From a virus, in IMG/VR virus record IMGVR_UViG_3300023257_000131, positions 1 through 22,701 of that record: a DNA stretch of 22,701 nucleotides. One strand, 5' to 3'. The position numbers were made by a program, and so were the translations under genes. The notes under the pieces were generated by a model. It had not been told where the DNA came from. It saw nothing but the letters and a program-made list of their open reading frames with translations, and made no database searches. Shown piece by piece: positions 1 through 7,169 of the stretch (position 1 is the first letter of the stretch; each line of letters begins with the position of its first letter).

Positions 1-30
1 GCTAAACTGCTCCAATTGCCATTTTCCCAT
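1..30 (-). CDS. Start of a further late gene, cut by the window edge
   Basis: An ATG at 30 opens a frame that stays open to the window edge (ten codons, beginning MGKWQLEQFS). It lies four bases after the TGA of the preceding gene, the spacing used throughout this operon. The Shine-Dalgarno sequence is weak (GAG about six bases before the ATG). By position it would belong to the distal tail or tail-tip region, but ten residues say nothing about function. Confidence 0.4.
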   Translation of the reverse strand, partial: MGKWQLEQFS

Positions 31-34
31 GTAC

Positions 35-499
35 TCATTTCCAAACCGCCATTGCCCTTTCATCTGTTTCGTTCCAACGCAGTGAGCTATCCTCATCGTC
101 GCCAACATATATCAGCGTTTCTTTTATGTACCAGATGCCGTCTTCTTTTATTACCTCCACACCTGAGCCAACCGGGAACCACGGCATATAATGCCGCAGG
201 TCGCCGTCCCCGTTACACGTCACATACGGAGCATCAACTTCAATCTCTTCTCCAGAGCTAACAATTTCGAGCGTATAGGTATCCTGCGAAGTATAATCAA
301 TACAGGTTGTAACTGTAGCTATTATCCGACGGGTTTTACCTGTTACGCTTATCGACCGGCCATACCTACTTTGCGTTACAGACGTACCAGGCCCACTGAT
401 AGAGATATTAAGAGCATCGTTTATCTCTTCAATTTTCCTATTAAGAACCGCTGCGGTAACAGCCTGATTCAAAGGTATTTTATCAATACTATCGACCAC
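35..499 (-). CDS. Unrecognised beta-rich protein, probably distal tail region
   Basis: A 154-residue protein that I do not recognise. It starts with GTG at 499, supported by AGGTGG eight bases upstream and by an 11-base overlap with the end of the preceding gene; no in-frame ATG gives a better fit. A short helical N-terminus (about residues 8-31) leads into a long stretch of alternating hydrophobic and polar residues typical of beta structure, rich in Thr, Ser, Val and Ile, with an acidic C-terminus. There is no signal peptide or membrane segment. Its place two genes after the tape measure suggests a tail-tip, adhesin-attachment or collar component, but this is inference from order only. Confidence 0.6.
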   Translation of the reverse strand: MVDSIDKIPLNQAVTAAVLNRKIEEINDALNISISGPGTSVTQSRYGRSISVTGKTRRIIATVTTCIDYTSQDTYTLEIVSSGEEIEVDAPYVTCNGDGDLRHYMPWFPVGSGVEVIKEDGIWYIKETLIYVGDDEDSSLRWNETDERAMAVWK

Positions 500-1310
500 T
501 TAAAGCACCACCTAAGTCAGTAGTTATGTTTTTCATGCCATTTAATAGCTCATTAAAATCTGCTGTCTTATACATATTAGTCGCTACTCCATTTTGAGTA
601 TTCCACCCATCATCATTATAACGAAATAGCATTCTATAGTTCCAAACCTTACTACCTCTCTTATATCGCCGAGCTTTTATGAATAACCATTTCTCTGTGT
701 CATCTCCTGTGAAGTCTGATTCATAATCAGTTTGAGCTTTCGCCAATAGCTCTTCAGTTTCATTGAGAAAATCTATACTGTTTATTTTGCCTTTCATAAG
801 TACAATATTTCTCATAAAGGCTTTACCACCAACTACCGTAACGAGCAAAACAGGCGTTACTTTAGTTTGCTTTAATTCAGGTCTATTCGCCTCTGTATAT
901 GCAGCCCCCTGATCGGACCAGTTTGTTGCCCAGCTTTGCTTATTACCATCAGCGTCAATATAAGCATCGACACTTGCCTCTTCAATCTCAGAATCTAATT
1001 CAATATTCCAAGAGCCAACTTCGTCCGGCCGGCCTAAACGAAACTCATGGCCAAAAGTTGAATAGACAGTCGTGACAAGGCATTCAGTTTTATTATTTGG
1101 TCTGGCTGATACTCGCTGATCGGTAACCCTCAAATCGTCACGACCTGGCCATCTGTCGCCAAGAAAAGGGACAGGATCAGATATACGTCGCAAATTACCT
1201 ATTATACGGAAGTCCCAATCAGTCCATGACATCGAATGAATACGAGTTATCGTTTGACCTAATGAAGTCAAATGCTCGGCTCGACTTTGATATAATTCCT
1301 TAACCGACAT
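489..1310 (-). CDS. Unrecognised protein directly after the tape measure (candidate distal tail protein)
   Basis: A 273-residue protein whose ATG at 1310 overlaps the tape-measure stop in a TAATG junction, with AGGAG ten bases upstream. In siphophages this slot normally holds the distal tail protein, but I see no motif that identifies one. The N-terminal third is rich in Arg, Asp and Trp, the middle (about residues 80-185) looks like alternating beta strands, and the C-terminal part has more helix and many aromatic residues. No membrane segment or signal peptide is visible. It could be a diverged Dit-like tail-tip hub protein or a lineage-specific virion protein. Translation is probably coupled to the tape measure. 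Confidence 0.6.
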   Translation of the reverse strand: MSVKELYQSRAEHLTSLGQTITRIHSMSWTDWDFRIIGNLRRISDPVPFLGDRWPGRDDLRVTDQRVSARPNNKTECLVTTVYSTFGHEFRLGRPDEVGSWNIELDSEIEEASVDAYIDADGNKQSWATNWSDQGAAYTEANRPELKQTKVTPVLLVTVVGGKAFMRNIVLMKGKINSIDFLNETEELLAKAQTDYESDFTGDDTEKWLFIKARRYKRGSKVWNYRMLFRYNDDGWNTQNGVATNMYKTADFNELLNGMKNITTDLGGALSGR

Positions 1311-2680
1311 TATTGTGGTACTCCTACATTACCGACAGGATTAGGGGTTAATTTGTCTGATATATCCTCAAGTAACTCAGTTTGTCGTCTCATCAGGGCT
1401 TCATTGTACGCCTCCGAGCCAGGCATCGGCCTTGTGTGGCCAAGCCCTGCCGTACGCTGTGGGCCGGTAGGTTTAGTATCTGCTGTTGATAATGTTGTGC
1501 CTCTTATATTTTGTAATTCCTTTTCTAATTCTGTATGTATATCTAGTAATCTCTTTTTAGTTGTAAGGCCTGTAAATCTTACAGGTCCGGCTAGTCCTCC
1601 GGTTTTTTTGTATTCTCTCAACGCTTTCTTATACTCTTGCTGCTTTTTTACGTTTTCTGCTATTGTTGGATCACTAATTGACTCAAAGAAATCCCCAATC
1701 TGACCAAATAGTGGTATTGATTCTAAGATAGCATCTTTGAGAGCCTTAGCGAACATTATTGCAATATCTTTAGCCGGTCCTTCTGCTATTACTACTAATG
1801 CATCAAATGCAGATGACACAATAGCAATCATAGACTTCATAGCTATTTTCATTCCACCCTCGAAATCAATAGTCATATACTTCAACCAATCCTTAAATAC
1901 ATCCCAAATTTCGGTCACTTTTTTGTGAAATGTATCGGCCCACTCTCCTATTTTTTTCTGATTATTTTCGGCCCATTTAGTTATCGCATTAGCAGTCTTT
2001 TGTAAATCCGCTAAAAATGGTTTGCCAATTACTTCCAATATATCTCCAAGAGCATTTCTCATTTTTCCTAATGGCGTTAGCCCAACAAGAGCCTCAGCCT
2101 TTGCGATCTTAAAACCATCGGCCATAGCTCTTTGGAATAGAGCCATTTTTTCCGTTTCAGTGCTAGCCGCACGTATAGAAGTTATATAACGACCTAGCAT
2201 AGAATATTCACCGGCTAATCCAAGGGCTACAAGTTTCATTGACGCGGATAAATCCATATTAAATGCTGCGGCTAAACCCATAGCACCTTTTGTTGCTTCT
2301 TTTATTTTATCAGTCGTAACACCCATAGACAAACCAAGCCGCATTATTTCGAGCGTCCCTTCGTCTCCATGTTTCGTTACTTTTTGCAGTTGGGACGCAT
2401 ATTTTTTCAATTCTTCAAATTGTTTTTTTGTAGCTTTCCCTGTGTTTTGTAATGCTACCGCAAGCTTAAATTCAGCCTCTTGTTGTGTCGCAGCAGCACG
2501 TATGCTTAATGTGTACATAGTTGCTAAAGTAGCTCCTATTACAAACGCAGCTTTTTTCGCTGTTGCCGCCATGCTAGTCATAGTTTTTTTTAATGTCGCA
2601 TGAGCTCCGGCCAATCCCTTTTTGAATTTACTGAGCTTCGCAGATATCTCAACATATGCTTCTGCTAATTTGAATGCCAT
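1310..2680 (-). CDS. Tail tape measure protein
   Basis: A 456-residue, mainly helical, Ala/Lys-rich protein. It begins AEAYVEISAKLSKFKKGLAG (residues 7-26), the usual opening of phage tape measures, followed by an Ala-rich hydrophobic stretch (about 43-62) and a second hydrophobic stretch (about 283-318), as expected for a protein threaded through the tail tube and expelled on infection. It sits after tube and chaperone genes as in lambda-type phages. At the family rule of about 0.15 nm per residue it would set a tail of roughly 65-70 nm, short for a siphophage. The ATG at 2680 overlaps the stop of the chaperone frame (TAATG), with GAGGTGAT upstream. The C-terminus is Pro/Thr/Gly-rich and probably disordered. 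Confidence 0.88.
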   Translation of the reverse strand: MAFKLAEAYVEISAKLSKFKKGLAGAHATLKKTMTSMAATAKKAAFVIGATLATMYTLSIRAAATQQEAEFKLAVALQNTGKATKKQFEELKKYASQLQKVTKHGDEGTLEIMRLGLSMGVTTDKIKEATKGAMGLAAAFNMDLSASMKLVALGLAGEYSMLGRYITSIRAASTETEKMALFQRAMADGFKIAKAEALVGLTPLGKMRNALGDILEVIGKPFLADLQKTANAITKWAENNQKKIGEWADTFHKKVTEIWDVFKDWLKYMTIDFEGGMKIAMKSMIAIVSSAFDALVVIAEGPAKDIAIMFAKALKDAILESIPLFGQIGDFFESISDPTIAENVKKQQEYKKALREYKKTGGLAGPVRFTGLTTKKRLLDIHTELEKELQNIRGTTLSTADTKPTGPQRTAGLGHTRPMPGSEAYNEALMRRQTELLEDISDKLTPNPVGNVGVPQ

Positions 2681-2931
2681 TATTTATCACCTCTAGCTCT
2701 TTTATTAACAAAATCAGGCATAGGCCCGTTAGGCAGTATTTGCTTTGCTAACGCAGCACCTAAATCACCAGTCATCGATTGCTCTTCTATCGGTTCATTA
2801 TCGTCTTCGTCTGATGTACCTGATTCCATTTCTTTAATTACAGCTATCTCTTTAATCAATATCAAACATTGCTTTAATGTTATACTACCTACACTCTCTA
2901 AAGTGTAACCAGGATAAAAGTGTATAATCAT
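2680..2931 (-). CDS. Tail assembly chaperone, T part (expressed as a -1 frameshift product)
   Basis: An 83-codon open frame between the upstream chaperone and the tape measure. No Shine-Dalgarno sequence precedes its ATG at 2931, and the frame stays open upstream through the end of the preceding gene to the AAAAAAA at 2976-2982, so I read it as the T half of a G/GT pair. A -1 shift would give 159 upstream residues, 15 bridging residues (SGDGSESIEWSTIIA) and these 83, about 257 in all. The first half is hydrophobic and helical (FYPGYTLESVGSITLKQC), the middle is acidic, and the end is basic. Lambda-type GT proteins bind the tape measure and recruit tube subunits. Independent translation from 2931 is possible but unsupported. 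Confidence 0.75.
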   Translation of the reverse strand: MIIHFYPGYTLESVGSITLKQCLILIKEIAVIKEMESGTSDEDDNEPIEEQSMTGDLGAALAKQILPNGPMPDFVNKRARGDK

Positions 2932-2951
2932 TGCTATGATAGTTGACCATT

Positions 2952-3452
2952 CTATGGACTCACTACCGTCTCCGCTTTTTTTGTTTCAGAATCTTCCCCC
3001 TCATCTTTTGAAACAATACCAGCAGCTTCGTCAAGTACCTTTTTTGCTTCATCTTCTTTCTCAATAAGTCCGGCGTCTTCCAGAACCGTTTCTATATCGG
3101 ACCTGTTAAGCATTTCTCTAATTTCAGATTCTACCAAGTCTGGATTTGCTTTGTGTATTAACTGAACCAAAAGGTAAGTCAATCCTTCGACCGATTCAGT
3201 CTCGGTACTTATTTGTAAAGGTGTGAATTTCTGGGTGATCCTGTAATACACAGCTTCCGGCATTTTGCTGCCAGCATAAAGATCTCTTGCGATCTCAATA
3301 TTCTCTTTGCGTTCCTTGATTAAATTTTGCTTTGCAATCCGTTCTGATTCAGCTAACTCCTGAAGCCCTAATTTGCCGATAGGGTACGCCTTGCCGTCGA
3401 GAGTTATTTTTCTGATAGTTCCTTTTGCCAATGTCTCACTTAAATCTGCCAT
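2952..3452 (-). CDS. Tail assembly chaperone, G part
   Basis: A 166-residue protein between the tail-tube genes and the tape measure, the position of lambda gpG and its equivalents. A beta-like N-terminus (residues 10-30) leads into a helical, charged body, and the C-terminal 45 residues are strongly acidic (many Glu and Asp), as in many G-type chaperones. Near the 3' end, codons ACA AAA AAA GCG place an A AAA AAA heptamer in exactly the register needed for -1 slippage. The start at 3452 has AAAGGA nine bases upstream. The unshifted protein ends at TAG (2954-2952). In lambda the G and GT forms are made in a fixed ratio and act in tail assembly without entering the virion. Confidence 0.8.
   Translation of the reverse strand: MADLSETLAKGTIRKITLDGKAYPIGKLGLQELAESERIAKQNLIKERKENIEIARDLYAGSKMPEAVYYRITQKFTPLQISTETESVEGLTYLLVQLIHKANPDLVESEIREMLNRSDIETVLEDAGLIEKEDEAKKVLDEAAGIVSKDEGEDSETKKAETVVSP
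2976..2982 (-). promoter_or_regulatory. Programmed -1 ribosomal frameshift site (A AAA AAA)
   Basis: Seven consecutive A residues on the minus strand, with zero-frame codons AAA AAA preceded by the third base of ACA, fit the X XXY YYZ rule exactly. Slipping back one base reads AGC GGA GAC GGT and on without a stop into the 83-codon frame. Conserved -1 slippage at this point in tail chaperone genes is well established for tailed phages. I found no convincing stem-loop just downstream. Confidence 0.75.
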
Positions 3453-3475
3453 GTTAATAGTTCCTTTCTTAGTTT

Positions 3476-3943
3476 TTAATCATGCCATTCAGGATCAACT
3501 GTTGATCCTACAGCCAACGTCGGTGCAGCTCCTGTCCCTTGAAATGTATATGTCGTTTTAGTCACATCGTCTACCGGCGATGACGGCGATATACCAGTTA
3601 ATATAATACTGCCATATATGACGTGTAATGTATCGCCAGCCGTTCCGTTTAAATATAACCCTACTTCATGTGCCACGCCTGCTGATATTTCTTCTGCTCC
3701 AAAATGAGTTAAATCTATTTCGCCTGCCATATCGTTAATAACTTCAAAAGAACCTGCCCAATCAAATAAGCCTGCTACTCTAGCACGATAGTTATTTGCA
3801 GACGTACCGTTTGTCATGCTTGTAGTTTCGGCTGTATCGCAACTGATTGAGCAGTTCCAGTTTTGGCAATGGTCTACAATGTCATCTGTTTCAGCTCCAG
3901 TTTTCCATTCAACCTTACCGCTTTTCCCGTTAAATTTACCCAT
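3476..3943 (-). CDS. Tail tube protein paralogue 3 (longest copy)
   Basis: A 155-residue beta-rich protein, the third of three tandem related genes. It shares with the other two an N-terminal GK.GKV motif, a Trp about 20 residues later, AETTSM (about residues 38-43) and an AGLFDWAGSFEV segment matching AGFKDWTATIEV in copy 1. It differs by extra residues between ETT and AG and by a longer C-terminus. Tail tube proteins stack as hexameric rings around the tape measure. The third copy might be the main tube, a minor ring near the tip, or a tube-derived tip protein; order alone does not tell. The start at 3943 has AGGAG eight bases upstream. Confidence 0.75.
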   Translation of the reverse strand: MGKFNGKSGKVEWKTGAETDDIVDHCQNWNCSISCDTAETTSMTNGTSANNYRARVAGLFDWAGSFEVINDMAGEIDLTHFGAEEISAGVAHEVGLYLNGTAGDTLHVIYGSIILTGISPSSPVDDVTKTTYTFQGTGAAPTLAVGSTVDPEWHD

Positions 3944-3959
3944 GTCAATTACTCCTATA

Positions 3960-4343
3960 TTAACCTACTACAAATTTACTATTGCCTTCGAAACTATATG
4001 TCGCAACAACAACTTCTTCTTTGTCAACAGCCAACGCACAATCAGTAGCTATGCCTGTAGCGGTATATGTGTTTGTTCCATCACTAAATACTAATACGCC
4101 TGAATCGCCAATCTCGCCTAATACTGTTGACGTACCCATTAGGACATTAGTTGAATCTACGCGTATCTCGACAGTTGCCGTCCAGTCGGTAAAGCCTGCA
4201 AGATAATCCTTGTAATCACCGGCACTATCCATAGCGGTAGTCTCGGTTAAACTAACAGTATAATCGAAACTCCAACTTGAAATATTAGCCTGAGTTTCAC
4301 TTGTCCAGGTTAGCGAACCTGCTTTTCCATGTCTCATAGCCAT
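3960..4343 (-). CDS. Tail tube protein paralogue 2
   Basis: A 127-residue beta-rich protein, the same length as copy 1 and clearly homologous: MAMRHGKAGS against MAMAHGKGGS, a Trp in SSWS, ETTAM against ETTFM, and YLAGFTDWTATVE against YLAGFKDWTATIE. After about residue 65 the two diverge strongly. It has the best Shine-Dalgarno sequence in the region, GGGAGGTGAT with seven bases to the ATG at 4343, which suggests high expression, as expected for a tube subunit made in many copies. MAM gives a second ATG two codons later. It lies 17 bases downstream of copy 1 and 16 upstream of copy 3. Confidence 0.8.
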   Translation of the reverse strand: MAMRHGKAGSLTWTSETQANISSWSFDYTVSLTETTAMDSAGDYKDYLAGFTDWTATVEIRVDSTNVLMGTSTVLGEIGDSGVLVFSDGTNTYTATGIATDCALAVDKEEVVVATYSFEGNSKFVVG

Positions 4344-4362
4344 GTCATCACCTCCCTTTCAT

Positions 4363-4746
4363 TTATGCCGCCGTCCAACTTGTAGGAGCAAGAATACCCT
4401 GAATTGACATAGTAGCTTTTGTGATGCCTTGAGCATCGCAAGCGACACTAATTCCTGTGCAGATACATCCGTTAGTCGCCGCTGTAAATGTTGCTGAACC
4501 ATCTGTTAAAGTACAAGCTGTTAGCGTTGAACCCAATACAGTTAGTGCAGCAGTGCAAACATTTACCTCTATCGTGGCTGTCCAGTCCTTAAAACCAGCC
4601 AGATACGATTTGTAGGCAGCATCGGCGGCCATAAAAGTTGTTTCTGCCATATCAGCAGTCATATTAACACTCCAAGATGTTACGTTTGTAACATCTCCTC
4701 CAACAGTAAGTGTTACCGATCCGCCTTTTCCATGTGCCATTGCCAT
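4363..4746 (-). CDS. Major tail tube protein, paralogue 1
   Basis: A 127-residue beta-rich protein (Thr, Ala, Ser and Val-rich) placed just after the tail terminator, the standard slot for the major tail tube subunit. The first half carries the motifs shared with the next two genes (HGKGGS, TSWS, ETTFM, YLAGFKDWTATIE). The second half has four to five Cys residues (VCTAAL, TACTL, NGCICTG, ACDA), unusual for a tube protein and absent from copy 2 in that number, so disulphide or metal cross-links are conceivable. AAGGAG lies eight bases before the ATG at 4746; a second ATG follows two codons later. Confidence 0.8.
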   Translation of the reverse strand: MAMAHGKGGSVTLTVGGDVTNVTSWSVNMTADMAETTFMAADAAYKSYLAGFKDWTATIEVNVCTAALTVLGSTLTACTLTDGSATFTAATNGCICTGISVACDAQGITKATMSIQGILAPTSWTAA

Positions 4747-4765
4747 GATATATACTCCTTAATTA

Positions 4766-5224
4766 TTAGATCATCATTAAATTATACAAATGAGCTTCTA
4801 CTATATGTCCGCCTGATATTGATGACTCTCTGATAATACGATACTCTAAAGTTACCATCCAATAGTTCAAATCTTTTTCTATTTCGCCGGTTCCTGTTCG
4901 TTCCATCAGTAAAGCTGAATCATTCTCATAGCTTAAAGTCACATCATCAAACGCATCGGTAAACTTTTCTAATATATCCATCAGTTCAGATATACCGGTC
5001 GAATCTGAAAATATATTAAACTCCATGATAGATTCTTTTATCTCACTATCACCCATCGTATATTCAGATTCAGTGCTTACATGGTGCATAACTATATAAG
5101 GCATTGCTACGCCTTGTCGTTGCTCTTCTACCCATAAGCCATTCGTATTAGCTGCACGCAGCGTTACAAAGTCGTCACCAGCAGAATCGTATGCGGTCTT
5201 TAGAGCTTTTAATAATTCAAACAT
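4766..5224 (-). CDS. Tail terminator / tail completion protein (DUF3168-like)
   Basis: A 152-residue protein with an N-terminal helix (LLKALKTAYDSAG), then strands around PYIVMHHVSTESEYTMGDSE, a second helix (ISELMDILEKFTDAFDD) and C-terminal strands (LNYWMVTLEYRII). This alpha-beta pattern, the length and the place between the gp10-like gene and the tube genes match lambda gpU/DUF3168-type proteins, which form the ring that caps the finished tail and docks it to the head. The ATG at 5224 follows the upstream TAA by three bases, with AAAGG upstream. Assignment rests on pattern and order rather than on a diagnostic motif. Confidence 0.68.
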   Translation of the reverse strand: MFELLKALKTAYDSAGDDFVTLRAANTNGLWVEEQRQGVAMPYIVMHHVSTESEYTMGDSEIKESIMEFNIFSDSTGISELMDILEKFTDAFDDVTLSYENDSALLMERTGTGEIEKDLNYWMVTLEYRIIRESSISGGHIVEAHLYNLMMI

Positions 5225-5227
5225 TAT

Positions 5228-5542
5228 TTATTTGCCTTTATAAAGCCTTGCTATCTTTTGCCTGGATTGTTTTAATGCTTCTCTCAAAAACGATTTACCT
5301 TTCCAAAATTTTGTACCTAATTCTACAAAAGGAGAATATTCTACGTTCGTGCCAACTATGGCAGTATGTTTTCGCTTGTCTATATCATGAAATATGCTAC
5401 GAAACAAAGTAGAGGTATCTCTTAATACTAATTGTTTTGATTTACGCTCTACTATCAAAGCAGCTTTTTTTAAGGCTGCGTCATTCAGTTTGACAACTTC
5501 CTTTTCTACTTCGCCGCCATACCATTTTATATTCTGGCTCAT
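5228..5542 (-). CDS. HK97 gp10-like head-tail joining protein
   Basis: A 104-residue basic protein. An N-terminal helix-rich region (LNDAALKKAALIVERKSKQL) leads to TSTLFRSIFHD and then IVGTNVEYSPFVELGTKFW (about residues 62-80), the hallmark of the HK97 gp10/minor tail family (VGTN..YA.FVE.GT). A short helical, basic C-terminus follows. The family acts at the head-tail interface, usually between the stopper and the tail terminator, exactly as here. The start at 5542 follows the upstream stop by 11 bases, with AAAGG upstream. Confidence 0.85.
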   Translation of the reverse strand: MSQNIKWYGGEVEKEVVKLNDAALKKAALIVERKSKQLVLRDTSTLFRSIFHDIDKRKHTAIVGTNVEYSPFVELGTKFWKGKSFLREALKQSRQKIARLYKGK

Positions 5543-5553
5543 AATCTAAGCCT

Positions 5554-5871
5554 TTATTTTAATAAGTATATTTTTTGATGACTACCCATAAAATTAACAT
5601 CAGGATCGATCCCAACTACAAGATAATATTCACTCTTATAAACTACTCTGTCTTTGCCAAGTATGCTATTTGACGTAGCACAATACAAAACATAATCAGA
5701 GATAACTGTCATGTTGCCGCCGTTTATGCCCTCCGCTGATTTTTTCTGTACTAACCTACAAGGCATATTCGATATTTGAACGGTCCACGCCTTAGCAGCG
5801 GCTCCATAATCGTCCTGCGAAAATGCAGGCCGCTCGACATTCACTTTTATATTGTATAAATCTGCAATCAT
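5554..5871 (-). CDS. Head-tail stopper/adaptor protein (SPP1 gp16 / HK97-type joining family)
   Basis: A 105-residue beta-rich protein overlapping the connector gene by four bases (ATGA). The sequence runs from IKVNVERPAFSQDDYGAAAKAWT to PCRLVQKK and ends in YYLVVGIDPDVNFMGSHQKIYLLK-like strands; the YGA..K.W and late V.G..P pattern is that of the small head-closure proteins (Phage_H_T_join/gp16). These sit beneath the connector ring and close the DNA channel until the tail joins. Size and gene order agree. Translation is likely coupled to the connector. Confidence 0.75.
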   Translation of the reverse strand: MIADLYNIKVNVERPAFSQDDYGAAAKAWTVQISNMPCRLVQKKSAEGINGGNMTVISDYVLYCATSNSILGKDRVVYKSEYYLVVGIDPDVNFMGSHQKIYLLK

Positions 5872-6776
5872 ACTGTACTCAACATAGGTTTTTTTCGTAT
5901 ATAGTTTCTTAGTAACTTATCAGCGGATTCTATTCCGGTTGACGACTTCATATCAATGTCAGCAAGCGTGTAAGCATAATCGCCTATCTTTTCGGATTTT
6001 AGAGTACTGCTATAACCTGGATATAAAGTAGAATCATTTTCAGAACTCGCCAATATAATCGCAGCCTGTTTAATCGCAGGCGGCGTGCTACTCCAGCCAT
6101 AAGTACCAGTGACTTTGATATTACCCATGCCTTTAGGAAATAATCTATGCTTATAGCTCAATCGCAAATACAACTCAGGCAAATCGTCCTCGTCACCTGT
6201 TACGGCTTCAGGGTCAAGATAGACAGAATTAACATCAGATGTCCACCACGAATCAGGCAGCTCTACACCTGATATTTTAATCTCAGTCACCGTCAAAACG
6301 TCTGGGATTAGTCCGAGAAATAGCCGGTCATTACTATTGCCGTCGATATAAATAACAAAAGCCTTTGAATAGAAATAATCCTTAGTTATCAACTCTATTG
6401 TCTGTTCAACTCGATTGATAATTTCCTGCCGATCAGTCGTACCGCTGCCCTCTCCGGTGTCTAGTGTGTGAGTCCCAGAGCCGACATCTGTAATATCAAC
6501 AGCAGTACCAGCGGCAGCATTGACGGCACTTGTAGCAACCTCTATCGTCGTAGCGTCAATGTTAATTGCATAATAGGCAGTCCCGGCCACCAATGGGGCC
6601 GGGACAGCGCCTGTTGAGCTAAATCTAATCAGCGAGGCCGTATCAATGTCATTTGCAACTGTTATCCTGTCGGTCGTTATATTAACGGCTGTGGTTGCAA
6701 ACGTCTCGGTCGAGCTTACAGCATCGTCCCAGTTTGATATATCAGACTCTACTATGTAATTACCTGAAGCAGCCAT
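5868..6776 (-). CDS. Head-tail connector (gp6/gp15-like adaptor) with inserted beta domain
   Basis: A 302-residue protein. The first 20 residues (NYIVESDISNWDDAV) and residues 113 onward (TTDRQEIINRVEQTIELIT, then KDYFYSKAFVIYIDG, and IKQAAIILASSE near the C-terminus) form a typical head-tail adaptor that packs under the portal. Between them, about residues 23-112 form a Thr/Ala/Val-rich beta segment (including PLVAGTAYYAINI, TTIEV and GSGTHTL) that looks like a small beta domain spliced into the adaptor at its first loop. AAGGA lies seven bases before the ATG at 6776, three bases after the upstream stop. The adaptor assignment is fairly firm; the role of the insert is unknown. Confidence 0.78.
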   Translation of the reverse strand: MAASGNYIVESDISNWDDAVSSTETFATTAVNITTDRITVANDIDTASLIRFSSTGAVPAPLVAGTAYYAINIDATTIEVATSAVNAAAGTAVDITDVGSGTHTLDTGEGSGTTDRQEIINRVEQTIELITKDYFYSKAFVIYIDGNSNDRLFLGLIPDVLTVTEIKISGVELPDSWWTSDVNSVYLDPEAVTGDEDDLPELYLRLSYKHRLFPKGMGNIKVTGTYGWSSTPPAIKQAAIILASSENDSTLYPGYSSTLKSEKIGDYAYTLADIDMKSSTGIESADKLLRNYIRKKPMLSTV

Positions 6777-6779
6777 TAG

Positions 6780-7169
6780 TTATTCCTTAATTTCGTCAAG
6801 ACCAGAAACAATTTTGCGAATCTTTAGCAAATCTAAAGCCGACATTTTAGCTTCTTGCAATGAATCAATATCTATTTTCTTAATGTCAACTTCGACTTCA
6901 TGCGTAAGCAATTCTTTGTATTCATTACCATAAGCCTCTTCGTCCTCAATCATATATTTACCATCTTCGGTTTTAGGATTGCCGTTATCGTCTAATAGAC
7001 TATATTTCTTAATTAGGCTCATCCTTGCCTTTTCAAAAATAGTTACCTCAGCAGCCAAAGCCATATATGACTTGGCAATTGAGTACGCTTCTTTGATAGG
7101 CAATTTCTCACTTAGTAATTCATCCAAAACCTGTACCGTTCCTTTAATTTCTGCCAGTTGCAACTTCAT
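6780..7169 (-). CDS. Small helical phage protein (possibly DUF1617-like)
   Basis: A 129-residue, strongly helical, charged protein. Motif-like stretches are LSEKLPIKEAYSIAKSYMAL (residues 18-37), FEKARMSLIKKYSLLDDNGN and a later LLTHEV segment. From memory this resembles small proteins of the DUF1617 type found in phage structural modules, whose role I do not know. The ATG at 7169 lies inside the end of the glycosyltransferase gene (26-base overlap), with GGAG seven bases upstream, so its translation is probably coupled. It directly precedes the connector gene and may act in head completion or assembly; this is inference. Confidence 0.65.
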   Translation of the reverse strand: MKLQLAEIKGTVQVLDELLSEKLPIKEAYSIAKSYMALAAEVTIFEKARMSLIKKYSLLDDNGNPKTEDGKYMIEDEEAYGNEYKELLTHEVEVDIKKIDIDSLQEAKMSALDLLKIRKIVSGLDEIKE

